NCBI RefSeq assembly: GCF_900177625.1
Contig: NZ_FXAU01000002.1
Span: 271,707-335,706, forward strand
DNA from: Sphingobacterium psychroaquaticum
Lineage (GTDB): Bacteria > Bacteroidota > Bacteroidia > Sphingobacteriales > Sphingobacteriaceae
DNA length: 64,000 bases
Direction: 5' to 3'
The notes under the pieces are model-generated. The model was not told the origin of the DNA. It saw nothing but the letters and a program-made list of their open reading frames with translations, and made no database searches. This document shows, piece after piece, positions 8,751-18,089 of the stretch; the first letter of the stretch is position 1; each line of letters starts with the position of its first letter. Made by a program: the position numbers and the translations under genes.

Positions 8751-8770
8751 ACTTATAGATTGATTTAATA

Positions 8771-9493
8771 ATGAGCATAGTAAAATTTCTACAAGACGGA
8801 CAAGATCCAAAGGTTGTTGAGAAAATTCACGACAAAATATTGGACATGCTTACTTCTGGTGAATTTATACAATATATTTCCCTACAGAAAAAACCGGCAG
8901 TGACCCTATTACCGGATAGTATAACGGTAAGCAACAAACGTATTTTCTTATGCGAATTTACCAAATTGGGACTCGCAACGAACTTCGAGATATTCTCTTG
9001 GAGTGACATCAAAGATATTGCCTTTAAAGAAGAGATTTTCGGCTCTAAAGTAACAGTAATACCCTTTACAGGAGAAAACCTTACCGTAGATTACATCCCT
9101 AAGGTACAGGCAAGAAAACTGTATCAACTAATAAAAGAAGCTTTAGAAAATGTGAATAATCCTGCGTTCAAAATAGAAACGGAAACAACGGTAACACCGA
9201 TTCCTACAACACCGGCTTATCAGGATGAACCTAAAGTAGAAATCCATGCACCGCAAGATCACACGGTCGTAAACAAAGAAGCTGAAGCAACTTTCGAAAT
9301 CACAAATTTACAAACCCCAGAGGAATTGCCTAGCGCAACCGAACCAAAACCAGTGATCCACGAAGAACCAGCGATCGTAGAAGACGATGAATTAACGCTG
9401 AAATTAAAAAAACTCAAAAACTTGTACGACCGTCAGCTGATCACACAAGCCGAATACGAAAACAAAAAGTCTGACTTACTCTCTCAGCTATAA
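8771..9493 (+). CDS. PH-like domain protein with C-terminal SHOCT motif
   Basis: 240 residues, no signal peptide or membrane segment. Residues 25-130 look like a bacterial PH fold of the YokE type (beta strands such as AVTLLPDSITVSNKRIFL and IFSWSDIKDIAFKEEIFGSKVTVIPF). Residues about 140-205 are a Pro/Glu/Thr-rich linker. Residues 207-240 (LKLKKLKNLYDRQLITQAEYENKKSDLLSQL) form a SHOCT helix pair, a short domain often placed at protein ends as an oligomerisation module. Function unknown. The stop lies 3 bases before the GTG start of lnt, so the two genes are co-transcribed and probably coupled. Confidence 0.75.
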   Translation: MSIVKFLQDGQDPKVVEKIHDKILDMLTSGEFIQYISLQKKPAVTLLPDSITVSNKRIFLCEFTKLGLATNFEIFSWSDIKDIAFKEEIFGSKVTVIPFTGENLTVDYIPKVQARKLYQLIKEALENVNNPAFKIETETTVTPIPTTPAYQDEPKVEIHAPQDHTVVNKEAEATFEITNLQTPEELPSATEPKPVIHEEPAIVEDDELTLKLKKLKNLYDRQLITQAEYENKKSDLLSQL

Positions 9494-9496
9494 TCT

Positions 9497-11107
9497 GTGA
9501 AGAATAAAATAATACTTGCTCTTCTGAGCGCATTTTTACTATGGCTCGGGTGGCCGCCAGTGCCCTACTCTGCACCTGTACTCTTTGTTGCCTTTGTTCC
9601 TTTATTGGTAGCAATCGAACAAGTGATCCGTAGCCACGAAAACAATAAAGGACGCCAGGTTTTTTGGCTTAGCTTCCTGACAGGGTTTGTTTGGAACACT
9701 GCTTCGATCTACTGGGTGTATAATGCAATGAACGCCTACCTCCCAGGATATATATCGCTGCTGATCGCACTCATCCCGTTCACCCTAGCACCGCTATTGA
9801 TGGCGACAGCCTTTCGGTTATATTATCAACTGCGAAAGAAAAAATCAATCGTATACAGTTTTGTTGGGCTGGTCTCTTTTTGGTTGAGCTACGAGTTTTT
9901 GCACCAATCATGGGACCTAGCCTTCCCATGGATGACACTCGGAAACGGTTTCGCAAATTTCCATCAACTTGTTCAATGGTATAGCATAACGGGAGTTTAT
10001 GGCGGTAGCCTATGGATTTGGATGGTTAATATCCTCCTTTTCTTATTGATTTGGCAAAAGATGAATAAGATAGAAGCGATTCCCAATCTACGTCTTTGGA
10101 TTATTACGCTTCTCGTCGTTACTATACCAACGGTCCTTTCCCTCGTTCAGTACAACACATTCGAAGAACATAGCAACCCTTCTGAAATCGTGGTGGTGCA
10201 ACCGAACATTGATCCGTACCAGAAATTCGGTAGAATTACACCCGAAGAGCAGCTAAAGACTTTGATAGCACTATCCGAAAAAGTCGCTAAACCCAACACG
10301 GAGTTCTTTATTTGGCCCGAAACCGCAATCTCGGCGCAACAAGGAATCAATGAAGATGAATTTAGATCGCAAACCGCTTACAGCCGAATTATAACTTTTC
10401 TCGATAAATACAAAAACGGAAATGTCCTTTCTGGAATTGAAAGCTACCGCGTCTATAACGCACAAAAAACACCAACAGCACGCAAATGGAGCGCCAATAC
10501 ATATGTAGATGCCTTTAATGCGGCAGTCCTTGTTGATCAATCCAGCAAGCTGCAATTTTACCATAAATCTAAACTCGTACCAGGCGTCGAACAAATGCCA
10601 TTTAGTGACGCATTGGCTTTCATGAAGCCACTATTTGCACACTTTGGCGGGACCACAGGAGGTTATGGAAGTCAAGAAGAGCCTTCGGTTTTTTACGCCG
10701 CCAGCGGGATCGGTGCAGCACCAGTGATTTGTTATGAGTCGATCTGGGGCGACTATGTCGCAGAATATGCACGACAAGGGGCACAGTTTATTGCCATCGT
10801 AACAAATGACGGCTGGTGGGGAAATACGTCCGGAAAAGATCAACACCTGCAATATGCAAAGTTGCGAGCTATTGAGAACCGACGCTGGGTAGCCCGGTCA
10901 GCAAACACCGGAATATCAGGCTTCATTAACCAGCGTGGCGATATCGTACAAAAAACAACCTGGTGGCAACCCGATGCGCTTACCCAAGAAATTAATCTCA
11001 ATGAGGAACTAACCTTCTATACCAAACATGGTGACCTTCTAATATATATCGTGTTGGTTTCAAGTTTATTCTCCTTGTTACTAATTATCATTCCAAAGCG
11101 GAAATAA
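9497..11107 (+). CDS. lnt: Apolipoprotein N-acyltransferase
   Basis: 536 residues, starting at a GTG 3 bases after the previous stop. The N-terminal 220 residues hold about six transmembrane helices and the rest is a periplasmic nitrilase domain. The Glu-Lys-Cys triad is visible as E275 (FIWPETAIS), K357 (YHKSKLVPGVEQMPF) and C412 (PVICYESIWGD); NDGWWGNTSGKDQHL is also typical. The enzyme adds the third acyl chain to the N-terminal Cys of lipoproteins in the inner membrane. A final transmembrane helix closes the protein, as in E. coli Lnt. Confidence 0.95.
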   Translation: MKNKIILALLSAFLLWLGWPPVPYSAPVLFVAFVPLLVAIEQVIRSHENNKGRQVFWLSFLTGFVWNTASIYWVYNAMNAYLPGYISLLIALIPFTLAPLLMATAFRLYYQLRKKKSIVYSFVGLVSFWLSYEFLHQSWDLAFPWMTLGNGFANFHQLVQWYSITGVYGGSLWIWMVNILLFLLIWQKMNKIEAIPNLRLWIITLLVVTIPTVLSLVQYNTFEEHSNPSEIVVVQPNIDPYQKFGRITPEEQLKTLIALSEKVAKPNTEFFIWPETAISAQQGINEDEFRSQTAYSRIITFLDKYKNGNVLSGIESYRVYNAQKTPTARKWSANTYVDAFNAAVLVDQSSKLQFYHKSKLVPGVEQMPFSDALAFMKPLFAHFGGTTGGYGSQEEPSVFYAASGIGAAPVICYESIWGDYVAEYARQGAQFIAIVTNDGWWGNTSGKDQHLQYAKLRAIENRRWVARSANTGISGFINQRGDIVQKTTWWQPDALTQEINLNEELTFYTKHGDLLIYIVLVSSLFSLLLIIIPKRK

Positions 11108-11131
11108 CATTATTTTTACAATTCCATTCCT

Positions 11132-11139
11132 TAAATTTG
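11132..11139 (+). promoter_or_regulatory. -7 box (TAAATTTG) before the cysteine desulfurase gene
   Basis: TAAATTTG fits TAnnTTTG and ends 4 bases before the ATG at 11144, again predicting a leaderless or nearly leaderless transcript. No obvious -33 element. Confidence 0.4.
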
Positions 11140-11143
11140 CAGC

Positions 11144-12277
11144 ATGAAAGTATATTTAGACAATGCAGCTACGACACCTTTAGACCCTGAAGTTATAAAA
11201 GTGATGACCGAAACGATGCAGGAAAACTATGGTAATCCATCATCTATCCATGCACACGGCCGTCAAGTAAAAACTATTGTGGAAAAGGCTCGTAAGACAG
11301 TAGCGCATTTGTTAAAAGCCTCGCCGGCTGAAATATTCTTCACATCCGGAGGTACAGAAGCCGACAATATGGCTATCGTACGCTCTATTATGGATCTAGG
11401 GATCAAGCATGCAATTACTTCTCCCGTAGAGCATCACGCAGTTTTGCATACGCTAGAAGAGCAAGAGAAATTAGGAAATATAACGCTTAATTTAGTACGT
11501 GTTGATGCAGAAGGCAATGTTGATCTTGCACACCTCCGGGAGCTCTTAGCAGAGAACCCGCGTACTTTTGTATCGTTGATGCATGCCAATAATGAAATCG
11601 GTAATTTGACCGATATCAAAAATGTATCCCAAATATGCCGTGAATTCAATGCTGTTTTTCATTCCGATACAGTACAAACCATGGGGCACTATCCACATGA
11701 CCTTACCGATATAGACATTGACTTTATTACAGGAGCAGGACATAAATTCCACGGACCAAAAGGCGTAGGTTTCTTGTATATTAATGCAAAGAACAAAATT
11801 AAGCCTATGATTTATGGGGGAGCGCAAGAACGGAATATGCGTGGAGGGACCGAAAATGTTTATGGTATCGTTGGTCTGGCGAAGGCCCTTGAGATTAGCT
11901 ACGAACAAATGGCCGAGCATCATGCCCATATTCAAGCCTTAAAAGAGTACATGAAAGAAGAGCTTCAAAAAGCTATCCCTGATGTACGATTCAATGGCGT
12001 AACAACGGCAAATAACTCGCTATATACCGTACTAAACGTTTCTCTTCCTTGTACCGGAATTGCAGATATGCTATTGTTTAGCCTCGATATTGCAGGTGTT
12101 TCTGCATCCGGAGGAAGCGCATGTAGTTCCGGCTCTGAGATTGGAAGCCATGTACTACAAGCCTTGAACTGCGATGCTAGTCGTCCATCCGTACGTTTTT
12201 CATTTAGTAAATACAATACAAAAGAAGATATTGATTTTGCAGTAAAAACGTTAAAAGATTTATGTGAGGAAAAGTAG
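11144..12277 (+). CDS. Cysteine desulfurase (NifS/IscS family)
   Basis: 377 residues, a fold-type I PLP enzyme that removes sulfur from cysteine to feed Fe-S cluster or thiolation pathways. K201 in GAGHKFHGPKG is the PLP lysine, H97 (PVEHHAV) stacks on the cofactor, and C327 in SGGSACSSGS carries the persulfide. The N-terminus (MKVYLDNAATTPLDPEV) is canonical. No Fe-S scaffold genes are adjacent, so whether it is the housekeeping IscS or a tRNA-thiolation partner cannot be said. It converges on the NlpE-like gene with only 14 bases between stops. Confidence 0.92.
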   Translation: MKVYLDNAATTPLDPEVIKVMTETMQENYGNPSSIHAHGRQVKTIVEKARKTVAHLLKASPAEIFFTSGGTEADNMAIVRSIMDLGIKHAITSPVEHHAVLHTLEEQEKLGNITLNLVRVDAEGNVDLAHLRELLAENPRTFVSLMHANNEIGNLTDIKNVSQICREFNAVFHSDTVQTMGHYPHDLTDIDIDFITGAGHKFHGPKGVGFLYINAKNKIKPMIYGGAQERNMRGGTENVYGIVGLAKALEISYEQMAEHHAHIQALKEYMKEELQKAIPDVRFNGVTTANNSLYTVLNVSLPCTGIADMLLFSLDIAGVSASGGSACSSGSEIGSHVLQALNCDASRPSVRFSFSKYNTKEDIDFAVKTLKDLCEEK

Positions 12278-12293
12278 GAGATTTTCCTACTTT
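12271..12293. terminator. Hairpin shared by convergent gene ends
   Basis: A perfect 9-bp stem, AAAGTAGGA with TCCTACTTT around a 5-base loop, covers the desulfurase stop and reaches the nlpE-like stop. Only four T residues follow on the minus strand, so terminator strength is doubtful. Confidence 0.45.
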
Positions 12294-12708
12294 AAGGAAG
12301 CTGCCGTAGTATATAGCGATCGGCTAACTCTCCAGCAATCTCTTTTCCCGAAAGATCCAACTGCCGCAATTGCTTATCCTCAACTTTATACCTATAGTCT
12401 AAGTCCGAGAGATCGAGTTCCGTGTTGGATAACTCCCATTTGCCAGATTTAGAAAATGCCTCTTGGCTTTTTCCAACATAAATATACTCTAGCACATACT
12501 CTTTATTTTCAGTCAGCGTAAGCACAGTCTTGATTGCTTCACAATCTGTACAAGGTAAGTCTCCTTTATAAACACCTATTACCTTACTTTCTGTTACTTT
12601 ACCAAATTTCCCTGTATCTGCGGTATTACTTGTCGCATGTTGATTCATACAAGCGGTAAACAAACCCGAGAGCACAAATAATACAGAAATAGAGACAATC
12701 CAGCGCAT
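12292..12708 (-). CDS. NlpE-like lipoprotein (copper-resistance NlpE N-terminal domain)
   Basis: 138 residues. A lipoprotein signal peptide ends in a lipobox at LFTAC, with C20 as the lipidated residue. The domain carries the NlpE pattern GVYKGDLPCTDCEAIKTVLTL, with C53 and C56 forming CxxC, and a small beta barrel (KEYVLEYIYVGKS, GKWELSNTELDL). In E. coli NlpE senses surface contact and envelope stress through Cpx; no Cpx genes are nearby, and in Bacteroidota the role is unknown. It is likely envelope-anchored through lipid. Confidence 0.85.
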   Translation of the reverse strand: MRWIVSISVLFVLSGLFTACMNQHATSNTADTGKFGKVTESKVIGVYKGDLPCTDCEAIKTVLTLTENKEYVLEYIYVGKSQEAFSKSGKWELSNTELDLSDLDYRYKVEDKQLRQLDLSGKEIAGELADRYILRQLP

Positions 12709-12795
12709 AACAAAATCATGTAATACCTATACCTTATCAAAAAAAATACCACAAAATGTTAATGAAATGTTATATCGAAAGAAAGCCGAATAAAA

Positions 12796-13200
12796 CTAGC
12801 GTACGGAGATACGCTTTACTACAGTTTCGGCACCTGATGACACGCGAACAAAGTAAACCCCAGTAGTCAGCTTACTGTTACTTTCAAAAGATAAATTTTG
12901 TATGCCGCCATCCAAACGTCCATTCATTAGATTTAAAACCTCATTCCCTAAGGCATCCATTACTTTAATGGTAACATTGGCTTGCTTACCGAGCTTAAAA
13001 TTTACAGTTACTTGTTCTGCGATCGGATTATAAAAAACTTTTACATTATTTATAAGCTTCTCAACCGCTTCATCTGCACGTTCATTTTTATCAATAAAAC
13101 CTCGGGTTGATTCGACCGAACGAGCAACAACTGTCCCTGCACCTAGCGTATAAACGCAAAGCATAAAGAATACAGCTGCTTTAGTTATCGATTTTATCAT
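12796..13200 (-). CDS. Small secreted protein made almost entirely of a T9SS type A sorting domain
   Basis: 134 residues: a signal peptide (about 1-26, MIKSITKAAVFFMLCVYTLG), a charged linker of about 25 residues, then a Por-type C-terminal domain at 54-134. Its conserved marks are VKVFYNPIAEQVTVNFKL, VTIKVMDALGNEV, LTTGVYFVRVSSG and the ending VVKRISVR. Such domains direct large cargo proteins through the type IX secretion system, but here there is no cargo domain. It may be a decoy, a surface peptide, or the remnant of a larger gene. The region upstream, 13201-13427, holds no further gene. Confidence 0.82.
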   Translation of the reverse strand: MIKSITKAAVFFMLCVYTLGAGTVVARSVESTRGFIDKNERADEAVEKLINNVKVFYNPIAEQVTVNFKLGKQANVTIKVMDALGNEVLNLMNGRLDGGIQNLSFESNSKLTTGVYFVRVSSGAETVVKRISVR

Positions 13201-13427
13201 CTTGGTATACTGACTAAAAAAAGGTTGTTTGGTTTAAATACTTTATAATTTCACGCTTCAAGTCCCAATCACCTCATACAAATCTAGTTCTTTTTTATAG
13301 AAGTAAAGTGTAATAATTGAAATAAAGTTTTGCATTTAACAATTTTTAACAAGATTATACGTTATCAAACTTTTTTGCCTAGATTGGCACACTTTTTAAC
13401 ACAGGTGTTTCGCATAATCTTTACTAA

Positions 13428-15374
13428 ATGAAACCAACAAAGCACGATGACGTGCACAAATTAAGCCTCGCGGGGCTTTTAATTAGCTTAGGGATAGTTT
13501 TTGGAGACATTGGTACCTCTCCTCTCTATGTATTCAAAGCCGTATTCCACCAAGGTACTATCGATCGGGATTTAATTATTGGAAGTCTGTCCTGCGTTTT
13601 TTGGACATTAACGTTACAAACAACAGTTAAATATGTTTGGATTACTTTAAACGCAGACAACAAAGGCGAAGGCGGTATCCTATCCTTGTATTCTTTAGTA
13701 CGCAAAAAAGCCAAATGGCTGATTATTCCGGCAATTATTGGTGCCAGTGCACTTCTTGCTGACGGTATGATTACGCCGGCCATCACGATCTCCTCAGCAA
13801 TTGAAGGGATCGCCATTCATAACCCAACCGTACCCACAGTTCCGATTGTTGTCGTCATTATCAGCCTGCTGTTCCTGATCCAACGCTTTGGAACATCCAT
13901 AGTAGGCCGGGTATTTGGCCCCTTAATGCTTATTTGGTTTACAACAATAGCCACCCTAGGCGCAATGTATGTGCACCATTCGCCCGAAGTACTATACGCC
14001 CTTAATCCGTATTATGCCATTAAAACAATTGTAAATCACCCACAAGCTTTAATTCTTATCGGTGCTATTTTCCTATGTACAACAGGTGCCGAGGCATTAT
14101 ACTCAGATATGGGGCACTGCGGAAAGAAAAATATACGTATAAGCTGGATCTTTGTTAAAATTGCACTGGTTCTCAACTACTTGGGACAAGGGGCTTGGCT
14201 CCTAGAACATCAAGGGAGTGTCCTCGGCGACAGAAACCCTTTCTACGCCATTATGCCCGATGGTTTCATTGTATATGGTATTGCCATTGCAACAATGGCG
14301 GCAGTAATTGCCAGTCAAGCCATGATTTCGGGGTCTTATACCTTAATATCAGAAGCCGTGCGATTAAATATATGGCCTAAAGTAGCTATACGATACCCAA
14401 GTGACCAAAAAGGACAACTATATGTCCCTTCGATTAATCTTATTTTGTATCTCGGTTGTATGCTAGTTATCGCTGTATTTAAAGACTCCAGTAAAATGGA
14501 CGCAGCATACGGTTTAGCAATCAATCTAACATTCCTGACCACAACGATCTTAATGTGCTTCTTCTTGGCTCGTGTTCATGTACACAAAATTTGGATCGCC
14601 TTATTTGGTACCTTTTACTTTGTAATAGAGTTTGGGTTTCTTTTTGGTAACCTCTCCAAAATACACCATGGAGGTTGGTTAACATTACTATTGGCAGCCG
14701 TTTTATTCACCGCCATGTTTTCTTGGTATGGGGCGCGCAAAATCAAAAATAGGTTTGTTAAGTTCAATGACATCCGAAACTACTACCCGATTATCTCCGA
14801 ATTAACAGAAGATAAAAGTGTTCCTTTATACGCCTCGCATCTCGTATACTTGACAAGCGCCAACAAAAAGAACGAAATTGAATCAAAAATAATTTATTCG
14901 ATTATCAATAAAAAACCAAAGCGTGCTGACGTGTATTGGTTGGTTCACGTAGACGTGATGGATAATCCACACACACGCGATTATGTCGTAGACCAACTCA
15001 TCCCGAACAAACTAATACGGGTCGACTTTAAACTCGGTTTCCGCGAAGAACAACGCATTAGCTTACTGTTCCGTAAAGTAGTGGAAGATATGGTGCAGAA
15101 GGGTGAAATAGATATCACAAGTAACTATGAAACATTGAAAAAGCACAAAATAGCTGGTGATTTTAACTTTGTAGTTCTTGAAAAAATCATTTCTAAAACA
15201 CACGACCTAAAGTGGCATGAGAAAATCATCCTGGAGATCTATAAACTACTAAAACGCTTCTCCCTTTCTGAAGAAAAAGGATTTGGCTTGGACAGCAGTT
15301 TTGTGACACTAGAACGTGTCCCGTTAAACATCCCAACTACAACGGATGTAAAACTGACACGATTAACAAAATAA
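13428..15374 (+). CDS. kup: KUP/HAK/KT family potassium uptake transporter
   Basis: 648 residues, close to the usual Kup length. The first 430 residues hold about 12 transmembrane helices, starting with the conserved GDIGTSPLYVF at 26-36 and including LLADGMITPAITISSAIEG and TTGAEALYSDMGHCGKKNIR. About 200 cytosolic residues follow. It imports K+ in symport with protons. It stands alone and ends at a bidirectional terminator shared with the convergent amino-acid permease. Confidence 0.95.
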   Translation: MKPTKHDDVHKLSLAGLLISLGIVFGDIGTSPLYVFKAVFHQGTIDRDLIIGSLSCVFWTLTLQTTVKYVWITLNADNKGEGGILSLYSLVRKKAKWLIIPAIIGASALLADGMITPAITISSAIEGIAIHNPTVPTVPIVVVIISLLFLIQRFGTSIVGRVFGPLMLIWFTTIATLGAMYVHHSPEVLYALNPYYAIKTIVNHPQALILIGAIFLCTTGAEALYSDMGHCGKKNIRISWIFVKIALVLNYLGQGAWLLEHQGSVLGDRNPFYAIMPDGFIVYGIAIATMAAVIASQAMISGSYTLISEAVRLNIWPKVAIRYPSDQKGQLYVPSINLILYLGCMLVIAVFKDSSKMDAAYGLAINLTFLTTTILMCFFLARVHVHKIWIALFGTFYFVIEFGFLFGNLSKIHHGGWLTLLLAAVLFTAMFSWYGARKIKNRFVKFNDIRNYYPIISELTEDKSVPLYASHLVYLTSANKKNEIESKIIYSIINKKPKRADVYWLVHVDVMDNPHTRDYVVDQLIPNKLIRVDFKLGFREEQRISLLFRKVVEDMVQKGEIDITSNYETLKKHKIAGDFNFVVLEKIISKTHDLKWHEKIILEIYKLLKRFSLSEEKGFGLDSSFVTLERVPLNIPTTTDVKLTRLTK

Positions 15375-15411
15375 CACAAAAAGAGACCTCTTAACAGAGC
15401 TATCTGTCCTT

Positions 15412-15445
15412 AGATAACACTTCGACAGGCGCAGGATGACCATCG
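15412..15445. repeat. Possible fragment of an interspersed intergenic repeat
   Basis: The words CACTTCGACAGGCGCAGGATG and a following CGCTTAGG resemble a GTCATCCTGAGCGNAGTCGAAG-type element that I associate with Bacteroidota intergenic DNA. There is only one degenerate copy here. Confidence 0.25.
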
Positions 15446-15460
15446 CTTAGGAGAAAAGTA

Positions 15461-15493
15461 AAAAAGCCTCTTTCGATATGAAAGAGGCTTTTT
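15461..15493. terminator. Bidirectional terminator between kup and the amino-acid permease
   Basis: A perfect 13-bp stem, AAAAAGCCTCTTT with AAAGAGGCTTTTT around a 7-base loop, has T runs at both ends and lies between two convergent genes. Confidence 0.9.
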
Positions 15494-15511
15494 CTATAAC
15501 AAAGAGAAAGC

Positions 15512-17203
15512 TTAATTAGCTTCCACCTTTTTGTTCAATTTCGAATGTTTATAACCGTACACAAAGTACACCGTTAATCCAATCGCCAGCCAAATTAAAA
15601 AGATAATCCAATTGCTCGCCCCCAGTTCTGTCATTAAATACAAATTCACCAAAATCCCCATCACAGGCAATAGCGAGAAATTAAACTTATACGCCATACC
15701 AGCAAGCACAATCCACACAAGCCAAAAAAGGATCGTTAACGATTTATGCTCTATAATGTACAGCGCACTTAAACTTTTCCATTCATTAATAACATCCTGC
15801 CCATAGTAAAACAGCACAAAACAAGCCGCAACAAAACCTAAACCCACTAGATATTTACCATTGATATAGGGAACCTTAAATTTCGATTTCTTAGACAATC
15901 CCGAATGATCCATATACAATACACCCGCACAGACTAAAATAAATGCAAAAAATGTCCCCACACTGGTAAGATCGACAAAGAAGTCCATCTTAAAAAATAA
16001 GGAAGGTACTGCCACCACAAGACCCGTTACAATCGTCGCAAAAGATGGAGTCTTGTATTTCGGGTGGATACGTGCGAATTTCTTTGACAATAAGCCATCT
16101 CGACTCATCGTCATCCAGATCCGAGGTTGCGCTAACTGATAAACCAACAAAGCACTTGTAATAGCTATAACCGATGTAACAGAGATGATCCCAGCCATAT
16201 GGTCAAAACCGACATACTTAAAGACAAAGGCTAACGGATCTTTTACATTTAACTCCGTATAATGAACCATCCCCGTCAAAACCAAAGTAATCGCAACATA
16301 AAGAACCGTACAGATAATCAAACACCAAATCATAGCTCGAGGCAAATCACGTTGTGGATTTTTACACTCCTCAGCCGTAGTTGAAATAGAATCAAAACCG
16401 ATAAAAGCAAAGAAAACAGCGGCTACAGAACGTAAGACACCTTTAACACCGTTCGGCGCAAAAGGAGACCAATTCTCTGGTTTAATAAAGAATACACCCC
16501 CAATAATGACAGCCAAAATAATCCCAACCTTAATCATTACCATGATATTGCTAGCGCGCTGAGACTCCTTAATTCCCACGTATACCAACCACGTAACGAG
16601 CACCGTAATAAGTCCAGCGGGAAAGTCAAAAATAATAGGAATATCACCAATGCGTGGTGCCGATAAGTAAGCCTCTAACCCTGCTTTATCTGCGATAGAT
16701 AAAGCAGACATTCCCTCCGCGAGGTACTTATCATGAGCTTCAATCGCATAGGCCGGGGCCATGCTCAGCCATCCCGGAATATGGATGCCAAATCCTTCTA
16801 GCATCGAGCAAAAATACTGAGACCAAGAAATAGCGATTACCGTATTGGAAACCGCATATTCAAGCACTAACGCCCAACCAATAATCCATGCAAAAAGTTC
16901 CCCGAAGGCTACATAAGCGTACGTATACGCACTCCCCGAAACGGGAACGGTAGATGCAAATTGCGCATAAGCAAGCGCCGTAAATACACAGGCAAATGCG
17001 GTAAACACAAATAACAAAGATATAGCAGGTCCACCCTCAAAACTGGCCAACCCAATGGTGCTGAATATACCTGCGCCAACAATGGCGGCAATCCCTAAAG
17101 AAACTAAATCTCTAACCCCCAACACTTTCGATAGGCCCGATCCTTCTTGCGCATCTATAAGAATCTGGTCTACGCTCTTCTTCCTGAAAAGTTTACTCAT
17201 CAT
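15512..17203 (-). CDS. APC-superfamily amino acid permease (cationic amino acid transporter type)
   Basis: 563 residues with about 12-14 hydrophobic segments. Near the N-terminus GVRDLVSLGIAAIVGAGIFSTIGLA is the substrate-binding kink of helix 1, and the FFAFIGFDSISTTAEECKNPQRDLPRAM segment is characteristic of the YfnA/CAT branch. It is probably a proton-coupled amino-acid importer of the inner membrane; the substrate cannot be assigned from sequence. Two consecutive ATG codons begin the gene. A TAAGTTTG -7 box lies 33 bases upstream. Confidence 0.9.
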   Translation of the reverse strand: MMSKLFRKKSVDQILIDAQEGSGLSKVLGVRDLVSLGIAAIVGAGIFSTIGLASFEGGPAISLLFVFTAFACVFTALAYAQFASTVPVSGSAYTYAYVAFGELFAWIIGWALVLEYAVSNTVIAISWSQYFCSMLEGFGIHIPGWLSMAPAYAIEAHDKYLAEGMSALSIADKAGLEAYLSAPRIGDIPIIFDFPAGLITVLVTWLVYVGIKESQRASNIMVMIKVGIILAVIIGGVFFIKPENWSPFAPNGVKGVLRSVAAVFFAFIGFDSISTTAEECKNPQRDLPRAMIWCLIICTVLYVAITLVLTGMVHYTELNVKDPLAFVFKYVGFDHMAGIISVTSVIAITSALLVYQLAQPRIWMTMSRDGLLSKKFARIHPKYKTPSFATIVTGLVVAVPSLFFKMDFFVDLTSVGTFFAFILVCAGVLYMDHSGLSKKSKFKVPYINGKYLVGLGFVAACFVLFYYGQDVINEWKSLSALYIIEHKSLTILFWLVWIVLAGMAYKFNFSLLPVMGILVNLYLMTELGASNWIIFLIWLAIGLTVYFVYGYKHSKLNKKVEAN

Positions 17204-17235
17204 ACGTTTATGTTAATAATTTGACTTATGTATTA

Positions 17236-17243
17236 CAAACTTA
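17236..17243 (-). promoter_or_regulatory. -7 box (TAAGTTTG) upstream of the amino-acid permease
   Basis: It matches TAnnTTTG on the minus strand 33 bases before the start codon. The -33 element is not evident. Confidence 0.4.
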
Positions 17244-17324
17244 GATAAATTTGCTTTCATACACAGTATAAATCGATGACATATAACATAAAAGTTAACG
17301 ACGACTCCGAGAATTAGAAATGGG

Positions 17325-17999
17325 TTACGTTAAACCATCCTGTACAAAAAGGAACACAGCTCGAAAGTCGTGCATATTTTGAGAACAATAATCGCGTAAA
17401 ACAATAGTTAATGCCTCTCTTTGCTCGGCATCCACTTCAAAAGCCCATATACGTTTACAAATATTGAAAAGCGCATAACTCAGGTTAGGAATTTCAGCGT
17501 ATTGTACAATATATTTAGATTCCAGAAATCGATCGTAGAAAACCATAAAACGGGCTACATCTACGGTTTCTAAAATCTCTATCGACCGCTGTAATACGGG
17601 ACGCTTAACAGCCTCTAAGTGCTCATACAGACGTAAAGGATTCACTAGATCTTCAGCAATCAATAGATGATCCAATAACAACTCCACCGCAATATGCGCC
17701 ATGAAAGAAGGTCGAATAGGCGTTCCCGCTAATACAGGAACCAAAAGCTTGCGCAATACATGACAATGATTTAAAAAATATGGAGAACCATGAAATAATT
17801 TATCTACCTCCACATGCCGGTACCAACCCTCCAAGATATGCGTCGTATCGGGGCTGTTAAAAAAAAGGGACTCGTAACGTTGCGGCTGAAAATTATAACC
17901 CTTATCTACATTCTTTAATAAATCAGGCAACAAGCCTCCTAGCACGCGCTCCGAATGTCCCGTATAACGCTCAAAATAGTAATGTGATAGAAAATTCAC
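17325..17999 (-). CDS. AcpH-like (ACP phosphodiesterase family) protein
   Basis: 224 residues, no signal peptide. The N-terminus MNFLSHYYFE, the GGLLPDLLKN stretch, the GWYRHVEVDKLFHGSPYF segment and the FMAHIAVELLLDHLLI helix follow the order of conserved blocks in AcpH (DUF479), which removes phosphopantetheine from acyl carrier protein. Overall similarity is loose, and histidines and aspartates of the HD-like site are only partly recognisable, so the activity is uncertain. It is transcribed divergently from tyrS across a 90-base spacer. Confidence 0.6.
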   Translation of the reverse strand: MNFLSHYYFERYTGHSERVLGGLLPDLLKNVDKGYNFQPQRYESLFFNSPDTTHILEGWYRHVEVDKLFHGSPYFLNHCHVLRKLLVPVLAGTPIRPSFMAHIAVELLLDHLLIAEDLVNPLRLYEHLEAVKRPVLQRSIEILETVDVARFMVFYDRFLESKYIVQYAEIPNLSYALFNICKRIWAFEVDAEQREALTIVLRDYCSQNMHDFRAVFLFVQDGLT

Positions 18000-18047
18000 T
18001 AGCTTAACTTATCCTTTTATTTATCGTAAGATACAGGTTAATTCTCG

Positions 18048-18055
18048 TATCTTTG
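18048..18055 (+). promoter_or_regulatory. -7 box (TATCTTTG) upstream of tyrS
   Basis: TATCTTTG lies 34 bases before the tyrS ATG in the divergent spacer. The identical octamer is used before serS, rplK and the tRNA/tuf operon. No -33 TTG is seen at normal spacing. Confidence 0.5.
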
Positions 18056-18089
18056 CAATCTTAAATATAAAAATCTTAACCCTAGAAAG

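Noticed and set aside
13391..13407. TTGGCACACTTTTTAAC upstream of kup as a sigma-54 promoter.
   Set aside because: It has the -24 half only; AA stands where GC is required.
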